In this document: positions 63,233 through 64,000 of the stretch, piece by piece
Position numbering within the stretch: position 1 is the first letter of the stretch
How the letters are laid out: every line of letters begins with the position of its first letter
From: Moraxellaceae bacterium
GTDB taxonomy: Bacteria > Pseudomonadota > Gammaproteobacteria > Burkholderiales > Rhodocyclaceae
NCBI GenBank assembly: GCA_031119205.1
Contig: JAVHYF010000001.1
Location: forward strand, 62,001-126,000
Reading direction: 5' to 3'
Length of the DNA stretch: 64,000 nt
Program-made: the position numbers and the translations under genes
The notes under the pieces: generated by a model
The model's database searches: none
Told to the model about the DNA's origin: nothing
What the model saw: the letters and a program-made list of their open reading frames with translations, nothing else

Positions 63233-64000
63233 TTACTTGGCGACAATGTCGTCGATCTGCTTGCGCAGCTCGACGTAGCCGAACTTGTCGTAGACGCCCT
63301 TGGTGCTGGCCATGAAGGCAGCCGGGTCGATCTCGGTCACCACCATGCCCTTGGCCTTGATGTCTTTTTCATACGTGGCCAGGTTGTCGTTAGTGATCTT
63401 GGTGGCGTAGTCACCCGCCTTCAGCGACTCTTCACGCACGATGGTCTGCAGATCCTTGGGCAGCTTGTCGAACCAGGCGGCCGAGCCGACCAGGCCGGTC
63501 ACCAGCTGGATGTGGCGGGTCTTGGTCACGTACTTGGTCACTTCATACAGACGCGAGCCCCAGATCGACGGCAGCTGCACTTCCACCGCGTCGATGGCCT
63601 TCAGCTGCAGCGCGGAGTAGGCCTCTGCCCAGGGCATCGGCGTCGGCGTAGCGCCGAGGCCGCGCACCGTCTCCAGCCACAGCGGTGCGCCCGGCGTGCG
63701 CATGCGGATGCCAGCGAGATCGGCCGGCTTGGTGATCGGCTTGTTGGTCACGAGGTGACGCTCCCCCTGATACCAGTTGAAGGAGAACACCTGGAAACCA
63801 CCGGTGTCGTGCAGCTTCTTCACCCAGGTCTCGAAGATGGCCGAGGTGGTGAACTTGCGCATGTCGGCAGCGCTCTTCACCACGTAAGGCGCGGTGAGGA
63901 TGCCGAACTCCTTGGTGTAGGGCTCCAGCCGTGCGCCGTCCGTTACCAGCGCAACGCCGGCGCCTGCCTTGATCTGCTCGACGATGTCTTCGTCCGAGCC
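63233..64000 (-). CDS. TRAP transporter solute-binding protein DctP (5' end outside window)
   Basis: The frame is open from the TAA at 63233 to the window end, giving the last 255 residues. Internal GTG at 63883 is not the start, since homology continues upstream (SDEDIVEQIKAGAGVALV…FGILTAPYVVKSAADMRKF). DctP marks include VTNKPITKPADLAGIRMRTPGAPLWLETVRGLGATPTPMPWAEAYSALQLKAIDAVEVQLPS. The Arg of GIRMRTPG normally binds the substrate carboxylate. It is the first gene of dctP-dctQ-dctM. The substrate is probably an organic acid. Confidence 0.93.
   Translation of the reverse strand, partial: GSDEDIVEQIKAGAGVALVTDGARLEPYTKEFGILTAPYVVKSAADMRKFTTSAIFETWVKKLHDTGGFQVFSFNWYQGERHLVTNKPITKPADLAGIRMRTPGAPLWLETVRGLGATPTPMPWAEAYSALQLKAIDAVEVQLPSIWGSRLYEVTKYVTKTRHIQLVTGLVGSAAWFDKLPKDLQTIVREESLKAGDYATKITNDNLATYEKDIKAKGMVVTEIDPAAFMASTKGVYDKFGYVELRKQIDDIVAK

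Overview
The window is a gene-dense, GC-rich (mid-60s % by eye) piece of a bacterial chromosome. Gene content points to a betaproteobacterium, most likely Rhodocyclales (Azoarcus/Thauera/Zoogloea relatives): a TorF-type porin followed by glnK and amtB, the LysM-dprA-smg-topB run facing def-fmt-htpX, UbiK, azurin, hemC-hemD and full-length PEP carboxylase. The order-level placement is inference. I see no rRNA, tRNA, CRISPR array, prophage or insertion sequence.

Layout. 1-5.6 kb: a pectin-related patch (secreted pectate lyase with a poly-Ser linker, a membrane protein, an HSL-type esterase, and a secreted rhamnogalacturonan acetylesterase-like protein). 5.8-11.5 kb, minus strand: coiled-coil exported protein, RND adaptor and pump, LysE-type exporter. 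11.7-25 kb: YheS, methionine-type aminotransferase, azurin, ilvD, pta, ppc and hemC-hemD-DUF2782. 25.2-28.2 kb: a nitrogen-regulated porin-glnK-amtB operon with a readable sigma-54 promoter and two NtrC-like sites, then ubiK. 28.3-36.4 kb: topB, smg, dprA and a LysM gene on minus; def, fmt and htpX on plus, htpX with a near-consensus sigma-32 promoter. 36.5-40.6 kb: an isolated STAS-CheA-CheB operon beside a spermidine-synthase-like gene. 40.7-48.8 kb: BCCT transporter, a frame-disrupted intradiol dioxygenase, a DUF4124-like gene, MaoC-Pta fusion plus ackA, glmU and a TPR protein. 48.9-59.5 kb: YbiT, a sodium:solute symporter, VanZ, an orphan TRAP binding protein, rlhA, a patatin-like protein, DUF2062 and thiD. 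59.6-64 kb: a membrane protein of unknown function and a dctP-dctQ-dctM TRAP transporter cut by the window edge.

The most unusual structure is a family of three 102-122 bp palindromic elements (43.5, 53.5 and 61.3 kb). Each starts exactly at or one base into the stop codon of a minus-strand gene, and the two best copies show compensatory base changes in their stems. Other items of interest are the CheA without a CheW-like domain but with tandem MshEN-like motifs, the 544-residue membrane protein, and the patatin-like protein with a degenerate nucleophile elbow and a palindrome over its putative promoter.

The systems connect in ordinary ways: acetate overflow and CoA recycling (pta, MaoC-Pta, ackA), anaplerosis (ppc), tetrapyrrole synthesis (hemC, hemD), ammonium uptake under NtrC (glnK-amtB), and uptake of organic acids or betaines (TRAP, BCCT, SSS).
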